NCBI RefSeq assembly: GCF_023242365.1
Contig: NZ_JALLIX010000027.1
Span: 1-64,000, forward strand
DNA from: Pseudomonas sp. MWU13-2100
GTDB taxonomy: Bacteria > Pseudomonadota > Gammaproteobacteria > Pseudomonadales > Pseudomonadaceae
Length of the DNA: 64,000 nucleotides
Direction of reading: 5' to 3'
The notes under the pieces are model-generated. The model searched no databases and was not told where the DNA came from. It worked only from the letters and a program-made list of their open reading frames with translations. This document shows, one piece after another, positions 8,242-16,220 of the stretch; position 1 is the first letter of the stretch, and each line of letters starts with the position of its first letter. A program made the position numbers and the translations under genes.

Positions 8242-8667
8242 ATGGCAACTTTCTACGATTATTTCAAAGAAAATATGGAAGGGCTGGGCCTTCCGGCCCC
8301 CGAGTCACTCTTCGGCACACTGTCCGTCGCAGTGGCCACGGCCTCAACGCTACTGACTCAAATAGACAAGTTCGGCAAGGCGGTCACCATCGGCGAATTG
8401 ATCGGTGCCGGCACTCGCCTTGAACAGATCGCCATAATCGGCGCCTGCTCGGCAGCGTTTTATGTGGGGGCTGTGATTGGCAGTATCGCTGTCGCTACTG
8501 GTCGGAGTCTTGCCGGGGGCTTGTCCATCGCCGATGTGCTGGCCATGGCTCGGACCAACAATCTCGATCGACATTGGCTGAGTGCCTGCCTGATACAGTA
8601 TCCAGGCGTGTACCAACCTCAATTGCCAGGCCGTCAGTTGTATCGCAACGCCAGGGGCGTCGTATGA
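8242..8667 (+). CDS. Putative small membrane-active effector (possibly Tse4-like)
   Basis: 141 residues starting MATFYDYFKENMEGLGL, with GAAGGGA about 7 nt before the ATG at 8242. A soluble N-terminus leads into Gly/Ala-rich hydrophobic segments: about 20-36, then IGELIGAGTRLEQIAIIG and SAAFYVGAVIGSIAVATG at about 53-94. The tail is hydrophilic with a conserved-looking NLDRHWL element. A short secreted protein with a glycine-zipper-like membrane region and no signal peptide, coupled by ATGA to a tiny membrane protein, fits a T6SS pore-forming toxin such as Tse4 of P. aeruginosa. The resemblance is from memory of the general layout, not from an alignment. Confidence 0.5.
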   Translation: MATFYDYFKENMEGLGLPAPESLFGTLSVAVATASTLLTQIDKFGKAVTIGELIGAGTRLEQIAIIGACSAAFYVGAVIGSIAVATGRSLAGGLSIADVLAMARTNNLDRHWLSACLIQYPGVYQPQLPGRQLYRNARGVV

Positions 8668-8834
8668 AGGACTCCATTCTGTTGTTTCTCACCGCGCTGG
8701 TGGTGGCCGCCGTGTCCTGGGCGTTTTGGCATTTTGCTGGCGCTGATGGGTTTGCAGTCTTGAACCTTCTCGCCCTTGTTGCTTTGGCTGCAGATAACCT
8801 GCGACTACGTAGAAGGTTGAAGCGGCTGCTCTAA
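8664..8834 (+). CDS. Small membrane protein, probable immunity partner of the preceding gene
   Basis: 56 residues beginning MKDSILLFLTALVVAAVSW, with two hydrophobic segments (about 5-22 and 28-45) and a very basic C-terminus (RLRRRLKRLL). The start overlaps the stop of the upstream gene (ATGA, 8664-8667). Size, topology and coupling fit an immunity protein that blocks a membrane toxin in the inner membrane. Inferred from context. Confidence 0.55.
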   Translation: MKDSILLFLTALVVAAVSWAFWHFAGADGFAVLNLLALVALAADNLRLRRRLKRLL

Positions 8835-8967
8835 ATTCTGCTGCCGTCGTCAGGCTGCGTCTGTTGTGGTTCAACGGTGCCGGGCACTGCATTGGTTTTC
8901 TGCTCAGTCCGAACAGGTATCAAGCAATGGCCTGAGGGGCTGATACGGCTGTAGAGCTTCATACTCA

Positions 8968-8996
8968 ATGAACGGGAAGGCCCGCTTCCCGTTCAT
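8968..8996. terminator. Hairpin with a 12-bp perfect stem
   Basis: ATGAACGGGAAG pairs with CTTCCCGTTCAT around a 5-nt loop. It lies between the 8664-8834 gene and the convergent DUF3077-like remnant, so it can serve both directions. On the plus strand it is followed by CTATCGTTTT. Confidence 0.6.
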
Positions 8997-9013
8997 CTAT
9001 CGTTTTAGAGTTG

Positions 9014-9233
9014 TCAGCCGTTGACGCTGACCGCCTGCCCATCCAGGACCGAGTCCATTTTGAGCTGTGCGAGTTCGATCAGATGCACCACACCCATCGC
9101 CACCTTACGGTTCGAGCCGGTTTGGTTGTCAGCGTTTTCATAGGCTGTGGCCGCCGCGGATTGCAGAATCGAATAGACGTTGACCAGGGTGTCTTCCTGA
9201 TTCTTGGGCTCATTCAAATGATCACGCAACATG
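9014..9233 (-). pseudogene. DUF3077-like protein, 5' end replaced by an IS fragment
   Basis: The intact 3' part encodes about 72 residues (DTLVNVYSILQSAAATAYE, then RKVAMGVVHLIELAQLKMD). This matches the helical C-terminal core of small DUF3077-type proteins common in Pseudomonas. The usual N-terminal 20-40 residues are absent. Just upstream (about 9235-9275) the sequence changes to the interior of an IS3-type transposase, so the gene was probably broken by insertion followed by deletion. An internal ATG at 9233 remains, and a short product cannot be excluded. Confidence 0.5.
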
Positions 9234-9269
9234 GTGACGGGGGGAGGTTTCGAGCCTACGTCCGGGCCG

Positions 9270-9510
9270 AGGTTGCGGGGTGACGCCCGTGCGTTCCTGC
9301 TGCACTTGGTCGACCCAATGGCGCAAAGCCGACTCGCCGACACCAAGCGAGCGGCTGGCTTCGATGAAGCTGTAATCCTGCTTGAGAACGAGGGCGGCAG
9401 CCTCGCGTTTGAATTCAGCGGAAAAGGTACGGCGTTGTTTGGTCATCTGACACCTCGTTCTGGCGAGCATTCTCGCCTAAATGGGTGTCAGGTTTCATTA
9501 GACCACTACA
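9270..9510 (-). mobile_element. IS3-family insertion sequence fragment (orfA 5' part)
   Basis: On the minus strand an orfA-type transposase starts at 9446 (MTKQRRTFSAEFKREAAAL) with a helix-turn-helix (IEASRSLGVGESALRHWV). It ends after about 55 residues near 9275, where ERTGVTPQ passes into unrelated sequence. The leucine zipper, orfB and the right end are missing. The left terminal region (GAAACCTGACACCC read on the minus strand) lies at about 9485-9505. The element is not mobile. Confidence 0.75.
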
Positions 9511-9548
9511 GAGTGAAGCTTCAGCGCTCAGCGGCGAAATCGCTCAAT

Positions 9549-10298
9549 TCATACCTGATTGGTCGGCATAACGAACAACTCCGCGATGTTAACGTGCTCA
9601 GGCGCCGAGACCGCGAACAGTACTGTATCGGCAATGTCCGACGGCGACAGAAACTGGACCTGACTCGAGAATCCAGCCATCATCTGAGAGAACTCCTCGC
9701 TGGTTGTATGCTGCGACAACTCAGTCGCCGTCGCCCCCGGCTGAATGCTGGTCACGCGGATATTGTGCTTCTGCCCGACTTCCATACGCAGGCCTTCAGT
9801 AAAGGCACTTACCGCGAATTTGGTTGCTGAGTAGACGGCAAAGCCTTGGCCGTAAACTTTGCGTCCGGCGACCGATGAGGTGTTGACGATGTGGCCGGAG
9901 TGCTGCTTGATCATCTGTGGGAGAACGGCCGCCGACAAGTTCAATACACCCTTGATGTTGACGTCAACCATGCGGTCCCATTCGTCGGTCTTGAACTCGT
10001 CGATGTTCGATAGCGGCATCAGCCCGGCATTGTTGAACGCAATATCAATTCTACCGTAGGCGTCGATGAGTTTTTTCACACCCCTCTCGACCGAAGCCTT
10101 GTCAGCCACGTCCATTTCCAGGACCACCGCTTGGCCGCCCTGTTGCTCGATTTCGGCCTTCAATGCGTGTAGACGGTCTGCTCGACGTGCCGCTATACCG
10201 ACCTTCACTCCCGCGCTGGCGAGCTTCTTGGCTGTAGCTTCACCAATGCCGCTCGATGCGCCAGTGACGAGTGCGACTTGTTCAGTGAGTGCTTTCAT
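9549..10298 (-). CDS. Short-chain dehydrogenase/reductase
   Basis: 249 residues from the ATG at 10298 (MKALTEQVALVTGASSGIG). Classical SDR motifs are all present: TGASSGIG cofactor loop, DVAD, NNAG, a serine in NTSSVAG and YSATK (YxxxK). The family reduces or oxidises small carbonyl compounds with NAD(P)H. The gene is divergent from an HxlR regulator (10409), which probably controls it, as is common for electrophile-responsive HxlR/SDR pairs. Substrate unknown. Confidence 0.9.
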   Translation of the reverse strand: MKALTEQVALVTGASSGIGEATAKKLASAGVKVGIAARRADRLHALKAEIEQQGGQAVVLEMDVADKASVERGVKKLIDAYGRIDIAFNNAGLMPLSNIDEFKTDEWDRMVDVNIKGVLNLSAAVLPQMIKQHSGHIVNTSSVAGRKVYGQGFAVYSATKFAVSAFTEGLRMEVGQKHNIRVTSIQPGATATELSQHTTSEEFSQMMAGFSSQVQFLSPSDIADTVLFAVSAPEHVNIAELFVMPTNQV

Positions 10299-10408
10299 GA
10301 TCCATCCTTTTGTGCTCATCGTGAGGATTCACAACGAGGTTAGGGGTTGAATGCTAATAATATACATTGGATACTTAGTTTCAATTACGCACCTTAAAGG
10401 TACTAGAT

Positions 10409-10783
10409 ATGCTCGACGATACTGCCAAGATCGAATGCACACCGGAAAGATTGGAGCAGACACGCCTTGTCCTGGATCAGATTGCCAATAAATGGTCGAT
10501 TATGATCATGACAAGGCTGGGCGACGGGCCTGTCCGGTTCAATGAGCTTCGAAGGCTGTTGGGCAATGTCACCCATAAGTCGCTGACCGAAGCACTCAGA
10601 CGGCTCGAACGTTATAAGTTGATTCATCGTGAGGTCATTTGCACATCTCCCGTGGCTGTTCAATACGAAGTGACCGATCTCGGGAGAACGCTTGAGGCGC
10701 CTGTTTCTGCTCTGGTACGTTGGGCAGAAGAGCATGCGAGGGAAATGTTGGAGATCGAAAGCAAAGGGGCGGACGGAAATTAA
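10409..10783 (+). CDS. HxlR family transcriptional regulator
   Basis: 124 residues, a single winged helix-turn-helix domain of the HxlR/MarR-like type (NKWSIMIMTRLGDGPVRFNEL, then THKSLTEALRRLERYKLI and a wing ending YEVTDLGR). HxlR proteins sense electrophiles or oxidants, often through an N-terminal cysteine; here a Cys lies at residue 10. The gene is divergent from the SDR at 10298 and is its probable regulator. Confidence 0.9.
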   Translation: MLDDTAKIECTPERLEQTRLVLDQIANKWSIMIMTRLGDGPVRFNELRRLLGNVTHKSLTEALRRLERYKLIHREVICTSPVAVQYEVTDLGRTLEAPVSALVRWAEEHAREMLEIESKGADGN

Positions 10784-11201
10784 TTTACCGCCCTCCTGAT
10801 AAGGATAAGTCGCCAAGAGTTGAAGATTCCGTTGAGGCGTGTCATTTACAGTATCGCGGCTCTGACCTGTCTTCTGGCGTGCAGCAGGCGCCGAAGGGGC
10901 GATGCTGTTGGAGCAGAGCGACGCGTGGTGCCTGCAACGGCGCTATATGCAGTTGGAGGCTTTCGAGGCGGTCAGCGATGATCCGCAGGCCAAGCTGTCG
11001 GCCGTGATCAACTAAACGGCAAACTCAGTGACCAGAGCCATGATGAGTTACACCACTTCCTGGGACACGATCGCCGACGGGCTCAAACGCCGGACGGCTA
11101 CGATAGCCTTTGGGGCGATAACGGTCAGTCGTGACCGGCTGAAATCGACCCTGAACGGACACTCGTCAACGTCAGCTCAGGGTCGAAGGCTGTTTGCTCC
11201 G
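10784..11201. other. Intergenic region with IS256 relic
   Basis: This 418-bp gap has no intact gene. It contains the transposase tail and IS end described at 10902-11070. The remaining DNA (11071-11201) shows nothing I recognise. Confidence 0.6.
10902..11070 (+). mobile_element. IS256-family transposase C-terminal relic and right end
   Basis: The frame 10902-11015 encodes MLLEQSDAWCLQRRYMQLE and ends DDPQAKLSAVIN. It matches the last residues of IS256-type DDE transposases (EQND-W-VQRRYM-LE). It is followed at 11046-11070 by TTACACCACTTCCTGGGACACG, resembling the IS256 terminal repeat. The rest of the element is gone. Confidence 0.65.
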
Positions 11202-12071
11202 TTATTGCAACGGAACATACACATCTGTTTGCCATTGATCCTGCGGTGTCTCGGGATAGACGCTCAGGTAATGGAAGAACAGCGGCTGGTCACGAAGTTC
11301 CTCTCCACTGGCAGGAAGCCAATCGCGGTAAATCGGATAGATCGTTTCGCCGATGTGATCCGGTGACCCCTCGTGTCGCACCACGACACAGCGACCGGCA
11401 GGAATGACGATCTCGTGCACGGCGAACTCATTCGGCGCCACGGCCTCGTGAATCTCGCCGCAGATTGCGAAGCGGAATGCTGCTGGAGGTGTCGTATCGG
11501 GGTTGCTATAGGGAATGCCAAAGGTGCGACTCGATGCCACCGGCGACTGTCCGCTCTGCATACGCCATTCGATGAACCTGCGCACGCTCTCATTGACGAG
11601 CCCGGGTGGTCCGCAGTGCTCAAGCGCTGCAACCTTGACCTCGGGGAAATCTACGATTCGTACTTGCATGACGATAGTCCTGGAAAAGTGAGGGATTGCG
11701 AACACCGTATTCCAGAGCTGCCAGTTGGGTTCCTTCCTGAACGCACTCGGCGTCGTACCGAATGCCCGCCTGAACGCCCTGCAAAATGCCTCGGGACTTT
11801 CAAAGCCGGCATCGTGTGCGGCATCCAGTATCGAGTAATCAGCGAGGGCGGCCAGGCGATGTGCCGCGCGTCGTAGTCGCATCAGTTGCACATAACGTGA
11901 AACAGGCACGCCAACGAACGCGGTGAATTGTCGGTGGAAGTGAAACGCCGAAAAGTTCGCCACCTGGCTCAACGTCTTCACCGACAGGTCGCCTTCGAGA
12001 TTGGCGTCAATGTAGGCGAGTACGGCGTTGAAGCGTCTTGTGTAAGCGAAATGGGTCGGCATATCAGACAC
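11202..12071 (-). CDS. AraC family regulator with GyrI-like ligand domain
   Basis: 289 residues. The N-terminal AraC DNA-binding domain (about 8-112) has both helix-turn-helix motifs (LSQVANFSAFHFHRQFTAFVG and ILDAAHDAGFESPEAFCRAFRR). The C-terminal half (about 135-289) is a GyrI/BmrR-like effector-binding domain (VRIVDFPEVKVAALEHCG, ending DVYVPLQ). This is the Rob/SoxS-with-GyrI arrangement of multidrug or small-molecule sensors. The start is ATG 12071 or 12062. No target gene is adjacent, as both flanks are decayed. Confidence 0.88.
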   Translation of the reverse strand: MSDMPTHFAYTRRFNAVLAYIDANLEGDLSVKTLSQVANFSAFHFHRQFTAFVGVPVSRYVQLMRLRRAAHRLAALADYSILDAAHDAGFESPEAFCRAFRRAFGTTPSAFRKEPNWQLWNTVFAIPHFSRTIVMQVRIVDFPEVKVAALEHCGPPGLVNESVRRFIEWRMQSGQSPVASSRTFGIPYSNPDTTPPAAFRFAICGEIHEAVAPNEFAVHEIVIPAGRCVVVRHEGSPDHIGETIYPIYRDWLPASGEELRDQPLFFHYLSVYPETPQDQWQTDVYVPLQ

Positions 12072-12344
12072 TGGGAAAAGCTCCTGGAAGTACGGTCGGC
12101 AATAGAATCGACTATAGCGGCGCGAACGCGCCTAGCCGCGCTTGCTCAAGGTTGGCCAATGCGATCTCTTCCAAGGCGTTCCTCTATCGTTTGAGCAGCT
12201 GTCATCAGCTGACACCGACCACTGAAGTACCCAATTTCCAGGCGGAACGGCGGTGCTCGGCGGCGTGCATTGCCAGGTAGGCTTTGAGGAATCGACAAAC
12301 ACCCGAACTTTTTGCGACACATGCCGATGGCTGGCATCAGGCCA

Positions 12345-12444
12345 GTAGCGAATATATGCGGGAACTGATTCGCAAGGATCAGGATCGGCAGCACTTGCAT
12401 GGCCAGCTGATAGTTGGGGCCGAATTGGCTCCCACGGCTCCTGT
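12345..12444 (+). repeat. 100-bp dispersed repeat, copy 2 (ParD fragment)
   Basis: Second copy of 633-732. It encodes SEYMRELIRKDQDRQHL. Neither the antitoxin N-terminus nor its end is present, so this is a fragment. Confidence 0.85.
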
Positions 12445-12618
12445 CTGAAATCCTACCGCCTCGGAAAATGGCCGGGCATCGCCCTGGTCGCTCTGGGGCT
12501 TGCGAGTATTTTTATACTGCCGCCTTTCATTGCCGGCTTCGATCTGGGCATCGCTTCAACCTATGCTATCGGTAGCGGGGCTGCGCTGTTTTTTAGTCGG
12601 GCTCGGTATGCGGTGTGA
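12442..12618 (+). pseudogene. C-terminal fragment of a membrane protein
   Basis: An open stretch of 58 codons with a stop at 12616-12618 and no start. It encodes a hydrophobic helix pair (GIALVALGLASIFILPPF and STYAIGSGAALFF) and ends SRARYAV. It starts exactly where the ParD repeat ends, so a deletion joined two unrelated fragments. Family not recognised. Confidence 0.4.
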
Positions 12619-12773
12619 GCCACGTTCTCTCTCATGCAACGCGAACCTCGGCAAGCTGGCCGCCTAGGGTGCGAAGATGCGGCAGGCTCAGCAGGGAGTC
12701 CGCATTCTGCGACAGGCTTTTCACAAATTTCTCACATCCTGAAGCGCAGATTGATCTGACAAAAGGATTTGAC

Positions 12774-12829
12774 CCCATCAAACAGAAAAACCGCCATGTG
12801 CGGTTTTTTTGTTTTTGGCTTTTGATGGG
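12774..12829. terminator. Nested hairpin terminator
   Basis: The inner stem AAAAACCGC / GCGGTTTTT has a 5-nt loop and is followed by a T tract (12804-12815). An outer inverted repeat, CCCATCAAA (12774-12782) and TTTGATGGG (12821-12829), encloses it. It lies beyond the 3' end of the aruG relic and can act in both directions. Confidence 0.75.
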
Positions 12830-12912
12830 TTTTGTCGCGAGAGGATTTGCGACTCGGTCCGTGCAGACGCATCCATAACAGGTGCTTGGCACATCAGGCG
12901 GCAACCGCCTGT

Positions 12913-13230
12913 TATTGTTACTTGAGACTGGCTGTCGCGCACGGCACGGATTTTCGGGATATGGGCTTCGATGACCGGACCGCCGTCGAAGAGGTCGATG
13001 TAACCCGGATGGGGAAAGCCTTCATTGCAGAGGATTCTACGCGCCGGTACGGCGTTTGGATGGGCCTTGCCGATCACCGCCTGAGCTTGCTCGGTGAGCA
13101 GGCAGGTGTACAGCGGCTGACGTGGCATCAGCTCGGCGATGAACCACTTGTTGCCGAGCCCGGAAACGTGATCGGCGTGGCTGAAGTCCATTTTGAAAAA
13201 ATGCCGACCGAGGCTGTCCCAGTACGTCAT
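12913..13230 (-). pseudogene. aruG: Arginine N-succinyltransferase subunit beta (aruG) relic
   Basis: About 106 residues on the minus strand match the C-terminal half of AruG/AstA: WDSLGRHFFKMDFSHAD, FIAELMPRQPLYTCLL, AVIGKAHPN, GYIDLFDGGPVIEA and KIRAVRDSQ. The N-terminal half of the roughly 340-residue protein and its C-terminal end are missing. The intact enzyme catalyses the first step of arginine catabolism by the succinyltransferase pathway. Here it cannot function, and intact copies presumably lie elsewhere in the genome. Confidence 0.75.
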
Positions 13231-13453
13231 TGCTCAGCAGGTACGGCGTCTTGCCACCGCTGTGTGAGCTCAAGTGCGCAACGGCCGTGCGGGTCCGGGC
13301 GATCGAACGAATACTCGGGGTGCACGCAAACAGCGTTGGTCCCCGTCGACGGTGCTTGCCCAGTGCATCCCAGAATGGCGATTCACCTGCGTCACTGCTG
13401 TAGCCGACGATTTCGGCAATCACTGCGTCGGAAAGGCGCTCAGTCAGGCTTCG
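13226..13453 (-). pseudogene. aruF: Arginine/ornithine succinyltransferase subunit alpha (aruF) relic
   Basis: The minus-strand frame encodes two AruF-like pieces. The first is DAVIAEIVGYSSDAGESPFWDALGKH. About 10 residues later comes PSIRSIARTRTAVAHL, then GKTPYLLSND, which resembles the AruF C-terminus (GIRSIAQSR, GRPYLVTN). Roughly 80-90 residues that should lie between are missing, so there is an internal deletion. The relic is directly upstream of the aruG relic, keeping the aruF-aruG order of Pseudomonas. Confidence 0.6.
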
Positions 13454-13574
13454 AGTGCCCCTCTTTAAGCGACGTGCTCGACTGATCAAGCGTCGCTGAT
13501 CATACTTTGCCCTCCATCAGCCCCAGCGGGCCGATGACCCGGCGCATCGAGGGATCAAGGGAGAGGGTTGAATC

Positions 13575-13934
13575 GTGCTGCTGATTCGTGATTCACAGAT
13601 GGCGATCCTGGCACAACCGGTCGATCACGCCGCGGCACTGCGTATTGCGCGGGCGGCTATCGAGCATTGGCCGCAGCGGCTGGGCAAGGCCTGCGCCGAA
13701 GAGCTGGTCCCCCGGGTCCTGGCCAGCATGGACGAAGCCCGCAAATGGGGCCTGCGCAGCGAGGAGGATTTCATGCGCTTGTTCAACCTGGAACTGGCCC
13801 TGGGCGCGGGTTTTCACCAGGCGCCGGAGGGGGAGTGGGCACGGCGCATTCTGCTCAATGAGCGGCTGACTGTCGCTTCCCGACTTGACCAGCTCACCGA
13901 CGGCGCCGCGCAACGCTTGAGGGCCAGGGCATGA
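13575..13934 (+). CDS. Small T6SS-associated-type protein of unknown function
   Basis: 119 residues from GTG 13575 (MLLIRDSQMAILAQP), with GAGAGG about 9 nt upstream. It is mostly helical, with a DEARKWGLRSEEDFMRLFNLEL segment, and soluble. Short proteins beginning (M)LxIRDxQM are commonly encoded next to vgrG or LysM-type genes in T6SS islands, and I think this is one of them, but I know no function. It overlaps the next gene by 4 nt (ATGA, 13931-13934). Confidence 0.7.
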   Translation: MLLIRDSQMAILAQPVDHAAALRIARAAIEHWPQRLGKACAEELVPRVLASMDEARKWGLRSEEDFMRLFNLELALGAGFHQAPEGEWARRILLNERLTVASRLDQLTDGAAQRLRARA

Positions 13935-14401
13935 GTGCCTGGGACAGTCAGCCGGGCGTGTATGAAGAGGTGCCGCGCGTTCGCGATACGGACTCGCTGC
14001 AGGCCATGGATCACGCGGCGAAAACCACCCGCGGCGCGAGCGCGACTCTGGAACCCGTGTTGCCCTGTCAGCGGGGCAAGGTCTGGCTGGAACTCACGGT
14101 GCAGGATAGTTGCGGGCAACCCGCCGCGCAGACCGATTGCACGCTGAAAATTCCCGAAGGCAACGGCATGACGCGCAAGACCGACGACAAGGGTTACGTG
14201 AAGTTCGACGGGATCAGCGCCGACCCGCAGACCTTCACGGTCAGGCTGCAAACATCGGACCGTGCGCAGAGCGGTTACACGATCAGCGTCGTGCCCAGGA
14301 AGCAGGGCGGCGCGGTGCCGGCGGCGGCCGACGACCCGGTGCAGGAGGACCGGTACTTCGAACTGCCCTGGGAGCGCGATTCGCTCATATGGACAGAGTG
14401 A
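13931..14401 (+). CDS. Protein with a carboxypeptidase-regulatory-like (Ig) domain
   Basis: 156 residues. An N-terminal 45-residue linker is followed by a beta-sandwich resembling CarboxypepD_reg or Big-like repeats: GKVWLELTVQDSCGQPAAQ, TRKTDDKGYVKFDGI and TFTVRLQT. The end is short and acidic. No signal peptide or membrane segment is seen. It is translationally coupled to the gene before it and convergent with the EEP protein gene, overlapping it by 17 nt. Beta-sandwich domains of this kind decorate T6SS spike-associated proteins, so a role as an adaptor or cargo carrier is possible. Confidence 0.65.
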   Translation: MSAWDSQPGVYEEVPRVRDTDSLQAMDHAAKTTRGASATLEPVLPCQRGKVWLELTVQDSCGQPAAQTDCTLKIPEGNGMTRKTDDKGYVKFDGISADPQTFTVRLQTSDRAQSGYTISVVPRKQGGAVPAAADDPVQEDRYFELPWERDSLIWTE

Positions 14402-16220
14402 ACTTCACCGGCAGGTGATCGCTGACCCCCTTGCTCCACAACACCTCGCGAAAGATGGCGTTCCATTCGGACTGGGTGATGGTATTCACGGCGCCAGCCT
14501 TCGGAACGTAGGTGGCGTGTTCCTTGACCAGATCCGCTACCTTCAAGTGGGTGATGTCCGTGGCCTGAAAGCCGTTGGTGAAGACGTGATCGAAGGCGTT
14601 GCGCCTCCACTTGTCCTTCAGCTCATCGTCCGCATTGCCGCCCGCGAAAACGGCCAGGCTGCTTCTGGGCTTGGGTGGTGTGTGCCTCGTATAGGTCGCG
14701 GCCATGGCGGTAAAGGCCTGATGGTCGTCCTTGCCGGCGCAGCAAGTGCGGTCACACACGTTGTAGTCGCCCACGATCACGGTGTTGGTGCGCAGACGTT
14801 CCGTGGTGGTTTCCCGTAGCTCGGTGAGTTTCTTGACCATCAGGATATTGGCGTTGTTGACGTAGTTCTTGCCGGCTTGAGGTGGGGCGTGCAGTGCCAC
14901 CAGAAAGAACCCGGGATGGCAGGTCGCCTGGAAGGTCAGGTTGAAGGTGCCCGTCGCGGTTGGCGTGCCTTCGAGGACGCCCGACTTGGACAGTTCCAGG
15001 CCGGCGGGCAGCACGCTGGTGGTGGTCCAGACCGTTGGCCGAAACCCGCCCGTGGCTTCCAGCTCCATGTAGTAGTCCAGGGTTTCCGTGCCTTCCGGCA
15101 AGCGGGTGGTGGAGATGGTCAAGGCATCGGTCACGGTAATGGTGCAGGTCTGGGTGGCCTTGACCGCGTTGCTGTCGGTGACCTCGAGATTGAATGTCTT
15201 CGTCGTGGCCGTGTGGTCGACGTTACCGTAGATGACGCCATCGGCCGGGTCGATGATCAGTCCGGATGGCAAGGTGCCTGAGACGCTCCAGGTCGGGGTT
15301 CCCCGCACCCATTCGGCCTGCGGCGCGAAATAGTAGTAATTGTGCTGCGAGGTGCTTGGCAGGGCCGCGGATGAGGTGATGGCAACGGTCTTGACCTCCA
15401 GCGTGCAGCTCTGCGAGACGCTGGACGAGGCGTCCGTCACGTCCACATCGAACGTGAAGCTACCCACGGCAGGCGGGGTTCCCTGAAGAGCACCCGTTGC
15501 GGTGTGCAGGTGCAACCAAACCGGCGGTGTCGAGCCGCTCTTCCACTTCCAGGTCACAGGGCTTTTGGCGCCTCCCACGGCGAATGCTGTGTTGTAGGGG
15601 GCGCCGCATGTGGCTGTTGGCAGCGTGGCGGGTGAGGTGATGCTCAGCACCGTCACGGGCACGACAGGCACAGGCGCCGCAGCCTTGATGGTCAAGGTCG
15701 TGTTCCAGCTGACCGTCTCGGCCGCTGCCGCGACATCGCGGAATTTGATCAGGTAGGGGTTGCGTCCCTGGAAGTTCAGTTTGGCTCCGTTGAGGTCGCA
15801 ATGCCTTATCTGACCGGGGTGAACATCCTTCCAGGGCGGATTCAACGGACGCGGCTCGGGACACAGCTCGTTCAGGTTCGGCCCTTCGAGCGCTATCTTG
15901 CTGGAGTCGTAGTACACCGCGACGCAATCCACCCGGGTGTCGCTGCTGCTCATCAAGGGGGGCACCATCTTCCAGTGTGCACTTTTGGAGAACAACCAGT
16001 TGTACAGCGCGAGCATGGCCTTGTAACCCGAGCCTTTGCTGACCACTTGTCCCAGCTTGCCTTTCTTGACCCCGGGCCTCGGCTCGATGATCACGAAAAG
16101 GTCGCAGAGCTGCTGGTCCGCGGCGTCGTACAGTTGGCGCTGGATGATGTCGCGGTTCTTGGTGTAGCGCGTATTGGCGAAGTCCTTGATGTTCCAGCTG
16201 ATGACTCTGAGATCGGGCAT
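14385..16220 (-). CDS. EEP-fold nuclease/phosphatase-like protein interrupted by three Ig-like (He_PIG) repeats
   Basis: 611 residues from ATG 16220 (MPDLRVISWNIKDFANT). The first 165 residues are the N-terminal half of an endonuclease/exonuclease/phosphatase domain: SWNIKDF, then FVIIEPRPG with the metal-binding Glu, and VDCVAVYYD. Residues about 170-402 are three putative-Ig repeats with the He_PIG signature (LPTATCGAPYNTAFAVGG; LPSGLIIDPADGVIYG; LPAGLELSKSGVLEGTP). The EEP fold then resumes with GFFLVALHAPP, VIVGDYNVCDR (GDxN), FDHVFTNG and SDHLPVKF (catalytic Asp-His). All expected catalytic motifs are present, so the enzyme is probably active. There is no signal peptide. The gene is coupled to the upstream gene by TAATG. 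Substrate unknown; it could be a secreted nuclease toxin. Confidence 0.8.
   Translation of the reverse strand: MPDLRVISWNIKDFANTRYTKNRDIIQRQLYDAADQQLCDLFVIIEPRPGVKKGKLGQVVSKGSGYKAMLALYNWLFSKSAHWKMVPPLMSSSDTRVDCVAVYYDSSKIALEGPNLNELCPEPRPLNPPWKDVHPGQIRHCDLNGAKLNFQGRNPYLIKFRDVAAAAETVSWNTTLTIKAAAPVPVVPVTVLSITSPATLPTATCGAPYNTAFAVGGAKSPVTWKWKSGSTPPVWLHLHTATGALQGTPPAVGSFTFDVDVTDASSSVSQSCTLEVKTVAITSSAALPSTSQHNYYYFAPQAEWVRGTPTWSVSGTLPSGLIIDPADGVIYGNVDHTATTKTFNLEVTDSNAVKATQTCTITVTDALTISTTRLPEGTETLDYYMELEATGGFRPTVWTTTSVLPAGLELSKSGVLEGTPTATGTFNLTFQATCHPGFFLVALHAPPQAGKNYVNNANILMVKKLTELRETTTERLRTNTVIVGDYNVCDRTCCAGKDDHQAFTAMAATYTRHTPPKPRSSLAVFAGGNADDELKDKWRRNAFDHVFTNGFQATDITHLKVADLVKEHATYVPKAGAVNTITQSEWNAIFREVLWSKGVSDHLPVKFTLSI

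Larger units (their letters stand above)
12072..12630. other. Decayed DNA upstream of the AraC gene
   Basis: No intact gene. It contains the second ParD-like repeat (12345-12444) directly joined to a membrane-protein tail (12442-12618). The first 270 bp include the AraC promoter and nothing else I recognise. Confidence 0.5.
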
